Part shown: positions 29,791 through 36,323 of the stretch, in pieces
Layout: every line of letters begins with the position of its first letter
How positions within the stretch are numbered: position 1 is the stretch's first letter
DNA from: Zavarzinella formosa DSM 19928
Lineage (GTDB): Bacteria; Planctomycetota; Planctomycetia; Gemmatales; Gemmataceae
Direction of reading: 5' to 3'
DNA length: 36,623 nucleotides
Assembly (NCBI RefSeq): GCF_000255705.1
Contig: NZ_JH636439.1
Coordinates: 2,086,629-2,123,251, forward strand
Notes under the pieces: generated by a model
The model's input: only the letters and a program-made list of their open reading frames with translations
Database searches by the model: none
Told to the model about the DNA's origin: nothing
Program-made: the position numbers and the translations under genes

Positions 29791-30230
29791 GCTGACTTCT
29801 TCATCAGGCGGTAGCCCAACTTGGCCGGGGTCCGCTCCAGATTCGCCCAGTTCGGCAACGCTTCGCCGTTTTCCCGCAGTTGCTTCAGATGTGCCAGAAG
29901 TTCTTTCTTCTTCAGCGTCCGCTCTGTCTTCACCCATTCGTCGGGGGCGGCCTGCGGATCTCCGGTCACCACCTCCGTCCCTTGGGAATAAGTGATCTTG
30001 TAATCGGACGCGGCGCCGGGCAGGAGAATCTCATATTCCCCCGACTCGCGCATGAGTTCGGAGACAGCCTCCCACGCCTTGTCCAGGTCGGCCTCGGCGC
30101 GGTTGATGACGGGCCGCAGGCGGTTCACCGCCTCTTCCAGTTCGGCCTTGTGCCGACGCAGCATATCCTCGCACATGAGGACGGAGGCGAAGGCATCCAT
30201 GACGGCTTGATCGTGTGCTTCGATGGTCAT
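29787..30230 (-). CDS. Coiled-coil phage protein, possibly Gp157-like
   Basis: 147 residues. A long N-terminal coiled coil (about 15-65, RRHKAELEEAVNRLRPVINR) precedes a beta hairpin (YEILLPGAASDYKITYSQGT) and a short helical end (LKKKELLAHLKQLRENGEAL). The order coiled coil, then DEWVKTERTLKKKELLAHLK and a final RLMKK, recalls siphovirus Gp157-type proteins, which occur beside annealing proteins. The family call is tentative. AGGAG lies before the ATG. Confidence 0.6.
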   Translation of the reverse strand: MTIEAHDQAVMDAFASVLMCEDMLRRHKAELEEAVNRLRPVINRAEADLDKAWEAVSELMRESGEYEILLPGAASDYKITYSQGTEVVTGDPQAAPDEWVKTERTLKKKELLAHLKQLRENGEALPNWANLERTPAKLGYRLMKKSA

Positions 30231-30240
30231 GGTCCACTCC

Positions 30241-31002
30241 TCAGTACGTCAGTTCATCGGGAGCCTTGCCCATGCGGCTTTCGACCGTCTGTTTCTCCGG
30301 TGGCAGTGCCGCTTTGATTCTTCGGTGGGCCGTCGTGTAGGCGTCGGAGCATTTGACGGCGACCTCGCGGTCCTTTTCATCCTCACTCAACCGGGCAAGC
30401 ACTAGCTTGTCATGATTCAGGGATTCAATGTCCTTCAGGGTCGTCAGGTCTTTGGCATTGGCGAACGCGGAGAGGCAGTTGGACATAAATTGCTCCCGAA
30501 CGTCGGGGGAGGGGAACGCAGCGGGCTTGCCGCTCTTGAGTTCCGGCTTCTCCTTGTCCGCGTCATCCTCCCCTTCGGTCGGGATGTTGAACGTGTTGAT
30601 GCAAGCCGTTTTGTATGCCTGGGAGATGGCCTTGTTGGTGGCCTTGTCGCTGTAATCGACCGCCTCGTTCTCCCACTGACTGACGATTTCGGAGCCATCC
30701 GTCGTGCTGACGAAGTGCATGTCGATCCTCACGATCACCTGAAGGGCAAACCCGCCGGACTTCGTGGTCCGCTCCTTCTCCTCACGGCCGGTCATCTTGG
30801 GATAAATGAGCAACCCGCAGTCGTGCTGAAGCGGGGCAATGGCATTCCGGATGTCATCAATGCCGCGGAAATTGTATTTTTGATCGGCGTTTCGCTTGTC
30901 CTTGCCGACACCCGCTTTGGCCAGCTCGGCGGTCATCTGAAGCATCGCGGCGTAAACGTGTGGAACGCGGGAATATTGGGCATTCGATTCAATCTTGGTC
31001 AT
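30241..31002 (-). CDS. ERF-superfamily single-strand annealing protein
   Basis: 253 residues. The core has KYNFRGIDDIRNAIAPLQHD (about 42-61), ALQVIVRIDMHFVSTTDG and DYSDKATNKAISQAYKTACI, then NTFNIPTEGEDDADK. This is the ERF signature of phage annealing proteins, which pair complementary single strands during recombination and genome circularisation. The C-terminal third is helical and variable. GAGGTGAT precedes the ATG. Confidence 0.92.
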   Translation of the reverse strand: MTKIESNAQYSRVPHVYAAMLQMTAELAKAGVGKDKRNADQKYNFRGIDDIRNAIAPLQHDCGLLIYPKMTGREEKERTTKSGGFALQVIVRIDMHFVSTTDGSEIVSQWENEAVDYSDKATNKAISQAYKTACINTFNIPTEGEDDADKEKPELKSGKPAAFPSPDVREQFMSNCLSAFANAKDLTTLKDIESLNHDKLVLARLSEDEKDREVAVKCSDAYTTAHRRIKAALPPEKQTVESRMGKAPDELTY

Positions 31003-31025
31003 ATCACCTCTTTCTCAATTTTAAG

Positions 31026-31265
31026 TTAAATATCAGTCCTCATGGCCCTCTCGTGCTTCCCGGCAACGAACGCCAGATCACGAAATGCCTTGCTGAGTTC
31101 TGTCAGGGCTTCGGATGCCAGCATGGGCTTCCGCTCGTCGTCAGTGATGTCGGCCTTGCATACCTCGTGAATGTCCATGTCCAGGAGGGCATCCACCGCC
31201 AAACCCAACTGAAGGAAAGCGATGGTGGATTGCGACCGGCCGGCGAATTGCTTGGTTTTTACCAT
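31026..31265 (-). CDS. Helical phage-like protein, 79 residues
   Basis: MVKTKQFAGRSQSTIAFLQL at the start and LASEALTELSKAFRDLAFVA near the end. Nearly all helical. GAGAGGAT lies upstream and its ATG overlaps the stop of the small membrane peptide before it (TGATG). No family recognised. Confidence 0.55.
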   Translation of the reverse strand: MVKTKQFAGRSQSTIAFLQLGLAVDALLDMDIHEVCKADITDDERKPMLASEALTELSKAFRDLAFVAGKHERAMRTDI

Positions 31266-31390
31266 CACATGATCCTCTCGTAAACGACAGGGTGGGATTC
31301 CAATTCCCTGTCTTCGATCAGGTGGCTCAAACACACGCAGATCGTGAGCAGGATCACGAAGACGCCGATTCCTTGAACAACGCCGCTCAT
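31265..31390 (-). CDS. Small membrane peptide (41 residues)
   Basis: MSGVVQGIGVFVILLTICVC is one membrane helix, with the polar tail LIEDRELESHPVVYERIM. Its ATG overlaps the stop before it (ATGA). The tail and the tttacgagagga DNA resemble the end of 28439-28585. Confidence 0.5.
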   Translation of the reverse strand: MSGVVQGIGVFVILLTICVCLSHLIEDRELESHPVVYERIM

Positions 31391-31527
31391 TGGCGGGGCT
31401 CCGGGCTTTTGACGTTCCGTTCCTGATACTCGCGGATCAGCGTCGCCACGCGGGGCATGTCGGCGGCGAGGGGGTTCGGGGTGCGGAGCAAGCGTTCCGT
31501 CCCGGACAGGATGTTATTGTTTTCCAT
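31387..31527 (-). CDS. Small hypothetical protein (46 residues)
   Basis: MENNNILSGTERLLRTPNPL at the start. AAGGAG lies seven bases before this ATG, so the longer frame to 31629 is not used. Polar, helical. No family recognised. Confidence 0.5.
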   Translation of the reverse strand: MENNNILSGTERLLRTPNPLAADMPRVATLIREYQERNVKSPEPRQ

Positions 31528-31732
31528 GACGCGACTCCTTTTGGGCTTCGGCAAGCACGCACAGGTAATCCGAGCGATCTGGGCAAGCTTCCTCAAGCGG
31601 GATGAAGGCGACGTTTGCCGATTCCTCACGCTTCAGCACGTCAGCCAGTACGACCGACACGCCCAGCGGGAAGACAATTGTCGCCCCGACGGTCAGTGAA
31701 ATTATTACGGAGTAGGGAGTTTTGATATGCAC
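31514..31732 (-). CDS. Small membrane protein, first gene of the minus-strand operon
   Basis: 72 residues from a GTG that follows AAGGAGG; a second GTG six bases upstream is too close to that site. One membrane helix (YSVIISLTVGATIVFPLGVS) and a polar tail. It overlaps the next gene by 14 bases. Function unknown. Confidence 0.55.
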   Translation of the reverse strand: MHIKTPYSVIISLTVGATIVFPLGVSVVLADVLKREESANVAFIPLEEACPDRSDYLCVLAEAQKESRHGKQ

Positions 31733-31819
31733 AGACACCTCCTTGTTAGTTGTTGACAGTCCGTTTGCTTAAGTGCAGAGTAGACCAATCAAAACCTTCG
31801 CACAAGCATTATTTTGCAT

Positions 31820-32029
31820 ATGTCAGAGACAGTGGTAATACACGATAACAATCAACTGGTTACAATGGCCGGCGCGGCTCGCCTATGCGGGCTGACCCGG
31901 CAGACTTTCGCTTATCATGTCTCAAAAGGGGATATTCAGCAAGCTCTTCAGGTCGGTTCTTTCCGGCTGTTCAACCGCGAGCATGTGCTGGCATGGGATG
32001 CCAGCCGCCCAAAGAGGACCAAGCCATGA
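31820..32029 (+). CDS. Excisionase/MerR-like HTH protein
   Basis: 69 residues: LVTMAGAARLCGLTRQTFAY and HVSKGDIQQALQVGSFRLFN form a winged HTH of the kind found in excisionases and small phage regulators. It opens the plus-strand operon and faces the minus-strand operon across a gap of about 90 bases, so it may control both. No ribosome binding site is visible; the mRNA could be leaderless. Confidence 0.75.
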   Translation: MSETVVIHDNNQLVTMAGAARLCGLTRQTFAYHVSKGDIQQALQVGSFRLFNREHVLAWDASRPKRTKP

Positions 32030-32205
32030 ACATCATCGGCCAGCGCACGACGATCCATGACCGGCTGATGATGCAGTTACGACAGAAGGCCCGACCCAAC
32101 ACCCCTGTTTTCGTGGATGACAAAACCGAGACACTCGCCACCATCGTTCAGTATGAATTTGACCGGCTCCAGCAGCAGATCGACGACCTGAAAGCCGGGC
32201 GGTGA
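32026..32205 (+). CDS. Small phage-like protein (59 residues)
   Basis: MNIIGQRTTIHDRLMMQLRQ at the start and a helical end (YEFDRLQQQIDDLKAGR). ATGA overlap with the HTH gene. No family recognised. Confidence 0.55.
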   Translation: MNIIGQRTTIHDRLMMQLRQKARPNTPVFVDDKTETLATIVQYEFDRLQQQIDDLKAGR

Positions 32206-32591
32206 AGTATCCGCCCCTTCCCCTCAAGGAACTGAAAAAACCCCGCCGGAGCAAATACGGCAATACCCGTGTCGACTGTATGGGGTTCACCTTCGACTCC
32301 ATCCTGGAACGGGACCATTATCTGTTCCTCCGTTCCTGCGAGGCCGCCGGGAAGATCACTCAGTTGGAACTCCAGCCCCGCATACCCCTTTCCGCTCACG
32401 GACGGCACATTTGCGACTACATCGCCGACTTCCGCTACCGGCTGGCCAACGGGCGCGTGGTCTATTCCGACGCCAAAGGCTGCCTGACCGACGTCTTTAG
32501 AATCAAATGGCGGCTGTTCGAAGCCCAGACGGGGTACAAGCTTCATCTGGTGGGCCGGAAGAACGTCACCGAACTCGGGACAGGGGACTGA
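32202..32591 (+). CDS. DUF1064-type phage nuclease-like protein
   Basis: 129 residues from a GTG overlapping the stop before it. SKYGNTRVDCMGFTFDSILE, then LELQPRIPL and ICDYIADFRYRLANGRVVYS and DAKGCLTDVFRIKWRLFE are the DUF1064 pattern. The spacing of E, D-Y-x-A-D-F and D-x-K matches a PD-(D/E)xK nuclease fold. In phages it stands where RusA-like resolvases are found. A role in processing recombination intermediates is likely but not shown. Confidence 0.85.
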   Translation: MKYPPLPLKELKKPRRSKYGNTRVDCMGFTFDSILERDHYLFLRSCEAAGKITQLELQPRIPLSAHGRHICDYIADFRYRLANGRVVYSDAKGCLTDVFRIKWRLFEAQTGYKLHLVGRKNVTELGTGD

Positions 32592-32797
32592 TGGGATTTG
32601 ACCTCTACCTGCTCGCCATTGCAAGTGTTTCCTGCCTTGGCATCGGCTTCCTTTCTGGTTGGCTGGCCTGCTGCGAAATCAAATCACGACAAATCGACCT
32701 ATTGAACGAACAACTCAAGAGAACCAAGAAAGCGCTAGGGACGGTATGCAAGGAAGTGGCGGACGGAATCGAGAACAGAGAGACATACAAGTGGTGA
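32591..32797 (+). CDS. Small membrane protein (68 residues)
   Basis: An N-terminal membrane helix (LYLLAIASVSCLGIGFLSGW) is followed by a basic coiled coil (IKSRQIDLLNEQLKRTKKAL). Its ATG shares a base with the stop before it (TGATG). The layout resembles phage Rz-like or assembly-factor peptides, but nothing else supports lysis genes here. Confidence 0.6.
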   Translation: MGFDLYLLAIASVSCLGIGFLSGWLACCEIKSRQIDLLNEQLKRTKKALGTVCKEVADGIENRETYKW

Positions 32798-33318
32798 GCA
32801 AGGCGAAAATCCAGTGGAAGCCCTGGCAGGATCGCATTATCAAGGACGGCTTGGAAAACGGCGACACCATCGTTTCCATTAAAAACCGACTTGGACTCGG
32901 GTTTAACGCCGTCAAGCACCGGGCCGAGGTGCTTGGCCTGATTCCCTCTGTCCCCGCCCCTTCATATACGGCCGGGAAGTACGACTACGCCTCCGACATG
33001 GAGCTATTGCGTCATCACGCGGCGGGGAGATCCCAGGAGGAAACGGCGATGCTCATGAACCGCTCGCCGTCTTCCGTCGCCCACCGGCTGTCCGTGTTGC
33101 TCGCCAAGCGGGCCGAGGATGTGTTCACGTACCGGGCCATCGAGCTTCGGGACGAAAACATCTTCGGGCAGGCGAAGCAGATACTCAAGAAGGCGGGTTA
33201 TTCCGACGCGGAGTTGAAGATCATGTCTTTGGACCGCGTCATGCACGCCGCGAACGCGATCCTGTTCAAGTACCATTACCCGCAGTTGGGGAAGAAGCCG
33301 GAGTGGTTGCACAAATGA
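32794..33318 (+). CDS. Two-HTH DNA-binding phage protein
   Basis: 174 residues from a GTG overlapping the stop before it. Two Myb/SANT-like repeats are visible: KIQWKPWQDRIIKDGLENGD with IVSIKNRLGLGFNAVKHRAE, and MELLRHHAAGRSQEETAMLM with RSPSSVAHRLSVL. The first half of each is the helical scaffold, the second the recognition helix. The C-terminal 60 residues are helical. It may act as a regulator of the early operon. Confidence 0.65.
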   Translation: MSKAKIQWKPWQDRIIKDGLENGDTIVSIKNRLGLGFNAVKHRAEVLGLIPSVPAPSYTAGKYDYASDMELLRHHAAGRSQEETAMLMNRSPSSVAHRLSVLLAKRAEDVFTYRAIELRDENIFGQAKQILKKAGYSDAELKIMSLDRVMHAANAILFKYHYPQLGKKPEWLHK

Positions 33319-33319
33319 G

Positions 33320-33348
33320 TTGACCAATCAAGCAAGTCGCTCTACCGT
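33320..33348 (+). promoter_or_regulatory. Shared-type promoter copy 3 (TTGACC-N17-TACCGT)
   Basis: TTGACC (33320-33325) and TACCGT (33343-33348), 17 bases apart, directly after the stop of the two-HTH gene and 22 bases before the next ATG. Its -10 agrees with copy 4 (TACCGG). The aaaccgc block before the -35 is not kept here. Confidence 0.6.
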
Positions 33349-33370
33349 CCGAGCAACATCAGGGGGCAAT

Positions 33371-33748
33371 ATGGACATCTCACCGGCGGTTGACTTGGCT
33401 TTGCTGTACAACCCGAAACTGGCGTACAAAGACATCGTGACCATCAAGCTCTGGTTGAACGACGGCGCCGACATGGACAAGGACATCCTGCCCACCATGA
33501 AGCAACTGATGGGCAAAAACCCGCACATCGGCACATTCTCCTACTTCACGAACGCCATCTTCGAGGCACGGATAAAACGCGAGTCATTGGAACCGCTGAA
33601 GGCTGTGGAGAAAGACCCGGACTTTGACCGCCGGAAGGCCGTTCGCATGGCGTGGGTGCGGGACAGATGCTCGTCGATTCGGATTCCGTCCCATGAGGCG
33701 AAGTGGCTGGAAGAGTACGAAGCCGTCCACGGGAAGGTGAAGGCATAA
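33371..33748 (+). CDS. Phage replication-associated protein fragment-like
   Basis: 125 residues: LNDGADMDKDILPTMKQLMG, then IGTFSYFTNAIFEARIKRES and a basic C-terminus. The segment D-x-D-ILPT...I-x-(S/T)-(F/W)-x-YFT-x-AI-x-EA resembles the C-terminal part of phage replication initiators and helicase loaders. Here it stands alone, so it may be a reduced form. The gene starts 22 bases behind promoter copy 3. Confidence 0.6.
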   Translation: MDISPAVDLALLYNPKLAYKDIVTIKLWLNDGADMDKDILPTMKQLMGKNPHIGTFSYFTNAIFEARIKRESLEPLKAVEKDPDFDRRKAVRMAWVRDRCSSIRIPSHEAKWLEEYEAVHGKVKA

Positions 33749-33933
33749 GGAAGCAATTCTTTTCGGTTGCTGACTGTGTAAATTTGTGATAGCCAAAAGA
33801 AATGCCCGGCGGGATCATCTCCACACCGGGCTGACTCAAGCGTTGTCTTTGCGGGGCACGCCTAAGTAACTGACCACGTTTCTGCCACATTCGGCTCCTT
33901 CGGTCAACCAATTTCCTCATCCCCGCTGCGATA
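33749..33933. other. Gene-free stretch with hairpin
   Basis: About 185 bases with no gene. A six-base stem gcccgg (33804-33809) and ccgggc (33826-33831) may terminate transcription of the gene at 33371, although no T run follows. Confidence 0.4.
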
Positions 33934-34238
33934 GCTGCCCAATCTCAATTGGGTGTCGGCGCCGGGAACATGACCGGGCAGCACCCCCGCAGCAAAACCT
34001 TGAATAAATGTGATGCCGCCCCGGTAGCTGCTTGGTGCTGGGGACGGAACCCCGTGGTGTCGAAAGACAGGTAAACGGAAAAGGTGGACAGGAGTCATCG
34101 GAAAACCTGCCTGTCCCGCCATTAGATGGCATGCCTCCGCCAAGCAGCTGCTGACAACGCAACTCAGAACTCAGTTGCACTTGGTGGATTAACCCCTTGT
34201 AGGCAAGACAGTCAAGCTGTTCTGCTGTGCAAGGGGTT
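33934..34238 (+). ncRNA. Candidate structured RNA upstream of the HNH gene
   Basis: No gene fits, but the region contains several perfect stems in order. They are gctgccc/gggcagc (33934-33940 with 33976-33982), agctgcttgg/ccaagcagct (34026-34035 with 34140-34149) enclosing gggg/cccc (34040-34053) and ggacagg/cctgtcc (34086-34092 with 34110-34116), gcaact/agttgc (34159-34178), and aaccccttg/caaggggtt (34191-34199 with 34230-34238). An alternative stem cccaat/attggg (33938-33953) excludes the first one. The nested order is more like a folded RNA than chance. Strand is inferred from flanking genes. It does not match a tmRNA, RNase P or group I core that I can recognise. Confidence 0.5.
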
Positions 34239-34312
34239 ATTCTGCCTCCCCACAATCTTGAATCTTGTTGCATTCACTCTCCCCACGAACACCTTAAAGG
34301 AAGCGAGGAAAC

Positions 34313-34822
34313 ATGGCCAAACCGATGAACGGAAAATGGAAGACACAAATTCTTGAACTGCAAGCCGCCGGCGTGAAAACCGGTAACATCTGCAACCCGC
34401 AACGCCTGTACCGGGCGATGCTGAAGCTGAAGGGCCACACGCTGCCGAAGTGGGCGAAGATCCACCCGGAGACTGCCGTGAGGCACCTGAAGGAGTACCG
34501 TCAGACTGGCATCTTGCAGCCGCCCGAAAACCTCGTCATCTGCAAACCAAAACCCAAGACACCGTATGTTCCCCCCGTCGAAACGGACGAGTTCCTGATC
34601 TCCTACGCCTGGCGAAAGTTGCGGTACGAGGCCTTGAAGAAGCATGGGGCTCAGTGCTCTCTTTGCGGCAGGGGCAGGAAGCACGGCGTCGTGGTTCACG
34701 TCGATCACATCAAGCCGCGGCGCCTCTACCCCGAACTTGCCTTGGTGCTGGACAACCTCCAGCCGCTTTGTGAGGATTGCAATCATGGAAAGGGGAATTG
34801 GGATGAGACGGACTGGCGGTGA
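34313..34822 (+). CDS. HNH endonuclease, phage type
   Basis: 169 residues. A helical N-terminal part (about 1-85) is followed by the HNH domain with CSLCGRGRKHG, VHVDHIKPRRLYPELALVLD, and NLQPLCEDCNHGKGN. The catalytic VDHI, the Asn and the CxxC pairs are all present. It differs from the two homing-type nucleases at 22439 and 26664, as it lacks NUMOD or HNH_3 features. AAGGAAG lies upstream. It may be a free nuclease linked to the structured region before it. Confidence 0.9.
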   Translation: MAKPMNGKWKTQILELQAAGVKTGNICNPQRLYRAMLKLKGHTLPKWAKIHPETAVRHLKEYRQTGILQPPENLVICKPKPKTPYVPPVETDEFLISYAWRKLRYEALKKHGAQCSLCGRGRKHGVVVHVDHIKPRRLYPELALVLDNLQPLCEDCNHGKGNWDETDWR

Positions 34823-34839
34823 CAGCCCGTAAAAACCGC

Positions 34840-34868
34840 TTGACCGAGCCCACCGATTCGCGTACCGG
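34840..34868 (+). promoter_or_regulatory. Shared-type promoter copy 4 (TTGACC-N17-TACCGG)
   Basis: TTGACC (34840-34845) and TACCGG (34863-34868), 17 bases apart, with taaaaaccgc before the -35 as in copies 1 and 2. About 15-20 bases downstream both copies 1 and 4 carry gggcaa followed by gatgcc. It drives the gene at 34928. Confidence 0.65.
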
Positions 34869-34927
34869 TCAATTCGGGGCAACGATGCCTCTCGCGCTCC
34901 TCGGCTCATCAGGGGAATGGACACTTT

Positions 34928-35776
34928 ATGACAATCAAAACCGAACTCATGACCATCACTCCGGCGAAAGCCACGGCCTGGCTGGACAAAAGCAATTTCT
35001 CGAGCCGCCGACTCGACGATTCAAACGTGAACAAGATCATCCGCGACATCAAAAACAACAAATGGGTGTTCGACGGCAATCCGATCCGCTTTGACACAAA
35101 GGGGAACGTCATCGACGGGCAGCACCGGCTTTGGGCCGTCGTCATGGCGAACAAATCGGTGGAGATGCTGGTCTTGACCGGCCTCGACCACAAGGCGGTT
35201 GACACCATCGACAGCGGTAAAAGCCGGAGCATTTCCGATATCTTCCACTTCAACGGCCACACCAACAACACCACGCTTGCCGCTCTCTGCCGCTTGGCGA
35301 TTGGGTATGAAAAGGCCGACGGGGACATGTGGAAATGGGCGACGTCTGGCGCCAAGGTCCGGCTGACGGCTCAGGAGCTATTGGACAAGGCCAGGAACAA
35401 CACCCAGGCGTTCGAGTCCACGAGTTTCGTCATCGGTCTGAAGCACGTGAGGAAGATGGCCGGCCCCGGCCTCGCGGCGTTTGTCCACTACATTCTAACC
35501 TTGGAAACCAACGAATCTTGGCGAGTGGACAACTTTTTCAACACCTTGAACGACGGCACGAATCTTGAGCCGACCAGCCCCGTTTTGGTGTTGAGGAACA
35601 AGCTCTCGATGGGTGACTCGGCAATGACCAGAAACAACAGCGGGGACAAGGCGACGGCGTACAAAATTGCCTTGATTTTCAAGGCATGGAATGCTTACAG
35701 GAAAGACAAGCCCGTCGCCCGCCTCCGGTTCGACCAAGGCAACGAAGCGTTCCCAACCCTGACGAAGCAGATGTGA
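34928..35776 (+). CDS. ParB-like / DGQHR-containing phage protein
   Basis: 282 residues. The N-terminal domain (about 5-95) has KIIRDIKNNKWVFDGNPIRF and GNVIDGQHRLWAVV, the nucleotide-binding-like motif of ParB/Srx-fold proteins known from phages and from DNA-phosphorothioation regulators (DGQHR). The C-terminal 180 residues are helical (TLAALCRLAIGYEKADGDMW). Its role in phages is unclear. It may be a DNA-binding partition or host-takeover factor. Promoter copy 4 is about 60 bases upstream. Confidence 0.75.
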   Translation: MTIKTELMTITPAKATAWLDKSNFSSRRLDDSNVNKIIRDIKNNKWVFDGNPIRFDTKGNVIDGQHRLWAVVMANKSVEMLVLTGLDHKAVDTIDSGKSRSISDIFHFNGHTNNTTLAALCRLAIGYEKADGDMWKWATSGAKVRLTAQELLDKARNNTQAFESTSFVIGLKHVRKMAGPGLAAFVHYILTLETNESWRVDNFFNTLNDGTNLEPTSPVLVLRNKLSMGDSAMTRNNSGDKATAYKIALIFKAWNAYRKDKPVARLRFDQGNEAFPTLTKQM

Positions 35777-35782
35777 CTGATG

Positions 35783-36004
35783 ATGAACCACCCGAACAGA
35801 CCAGTCGTGAAAGATTGGAGGGCGTACTTGAAGGATTTCCGAAAGAGGAACAGGCTGACACAAAACGCGCTGGCCTCCCGCCTTGGAATCAGTGTGCGGG
35901 TGGTGGAGAACTGGGAGGCCGGGATTAACAAACCGGCCCCCTACCTCCGGCGGGCCTTGAAAGACCTGGAAAGGAAGCCCAATGACCCGCCACATCGACT
36001 TTGA
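35783..36004 (+). CDS. XRE-family HTH regulator
   Basis: 73 residues (an ATG at 35780 adds one Met). WRAYLKDFRKRNRLTQNALA and SRLGISVRVVENWEAGINKP are the Cro/CI-type HTH. It may repress the operon promoters of this element. It starts a few bases after the ParB-like gene and overlaps the next gene by 23 bases. Confidence 0.85.
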   Translation: MNHPNRPVVKDWRAYLKDFRKRNRLTQNALASRLGISVRVVENWEAGINKPAPYLRRALKDLERKPNDPPHRL

Positions 36005-36323
36005 AACCTTCCGCGACATCCTCCAGGCGGTGATCGACCTCCGAAACGCCACGGAGGAGATGGGCAAGGACATCGGGAAACACTTCGACGGACATCCCGT
36101 CTGTCTGTTGGGCGGGAAGCAAGAAGAGGCTATCATCCGGGCCTTGGAACTGGCCGCCACGCCATCGCATGAACTGCCTGCCCATCCGACCATCAAGTGG
36201 TGGCTTGAATGGTATCACCACCGCGACGGGCTTTCACAGGCGAAAGTCCGTTTCCCGGACGGACAGACGCATACCATCGACACTGGTCAGAAGCTTTACG
36301 ACTACATCAGAGACAGGTTGTGA
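35982..36323 (+). CDS. Hypothetical phage-like protein, 113 residues
   Basis: MTRHIDFETFRDILQAVIDL at the start, helical, then an aromatic stretch (IKWWLEWYHHRDGLSQAKVR) and a beta hairpin with FPDGQTHTIDTGQKLYDYIR. AAGGAAG lies upstream inside the XRE gene. No family recognised. Confidence 0.6.
   Translation: MTRHIDFETFRDILQAVIDLRNATEEMGKDIGKHFDGHPVCLLGGKQEEAIIRALELAATPSHELPAHPTIKWWLEWYHHRDGLSQAKVRFPDGQTHTIDTGQKLYDYIRDRL

Noticed and set aside
33934-34312. Group I intron, tmRNA or RNase P as identity of the structured region
   Set aside because: None of the conserved core sequences of these RNAs could be found, and no gene is interrupted here.
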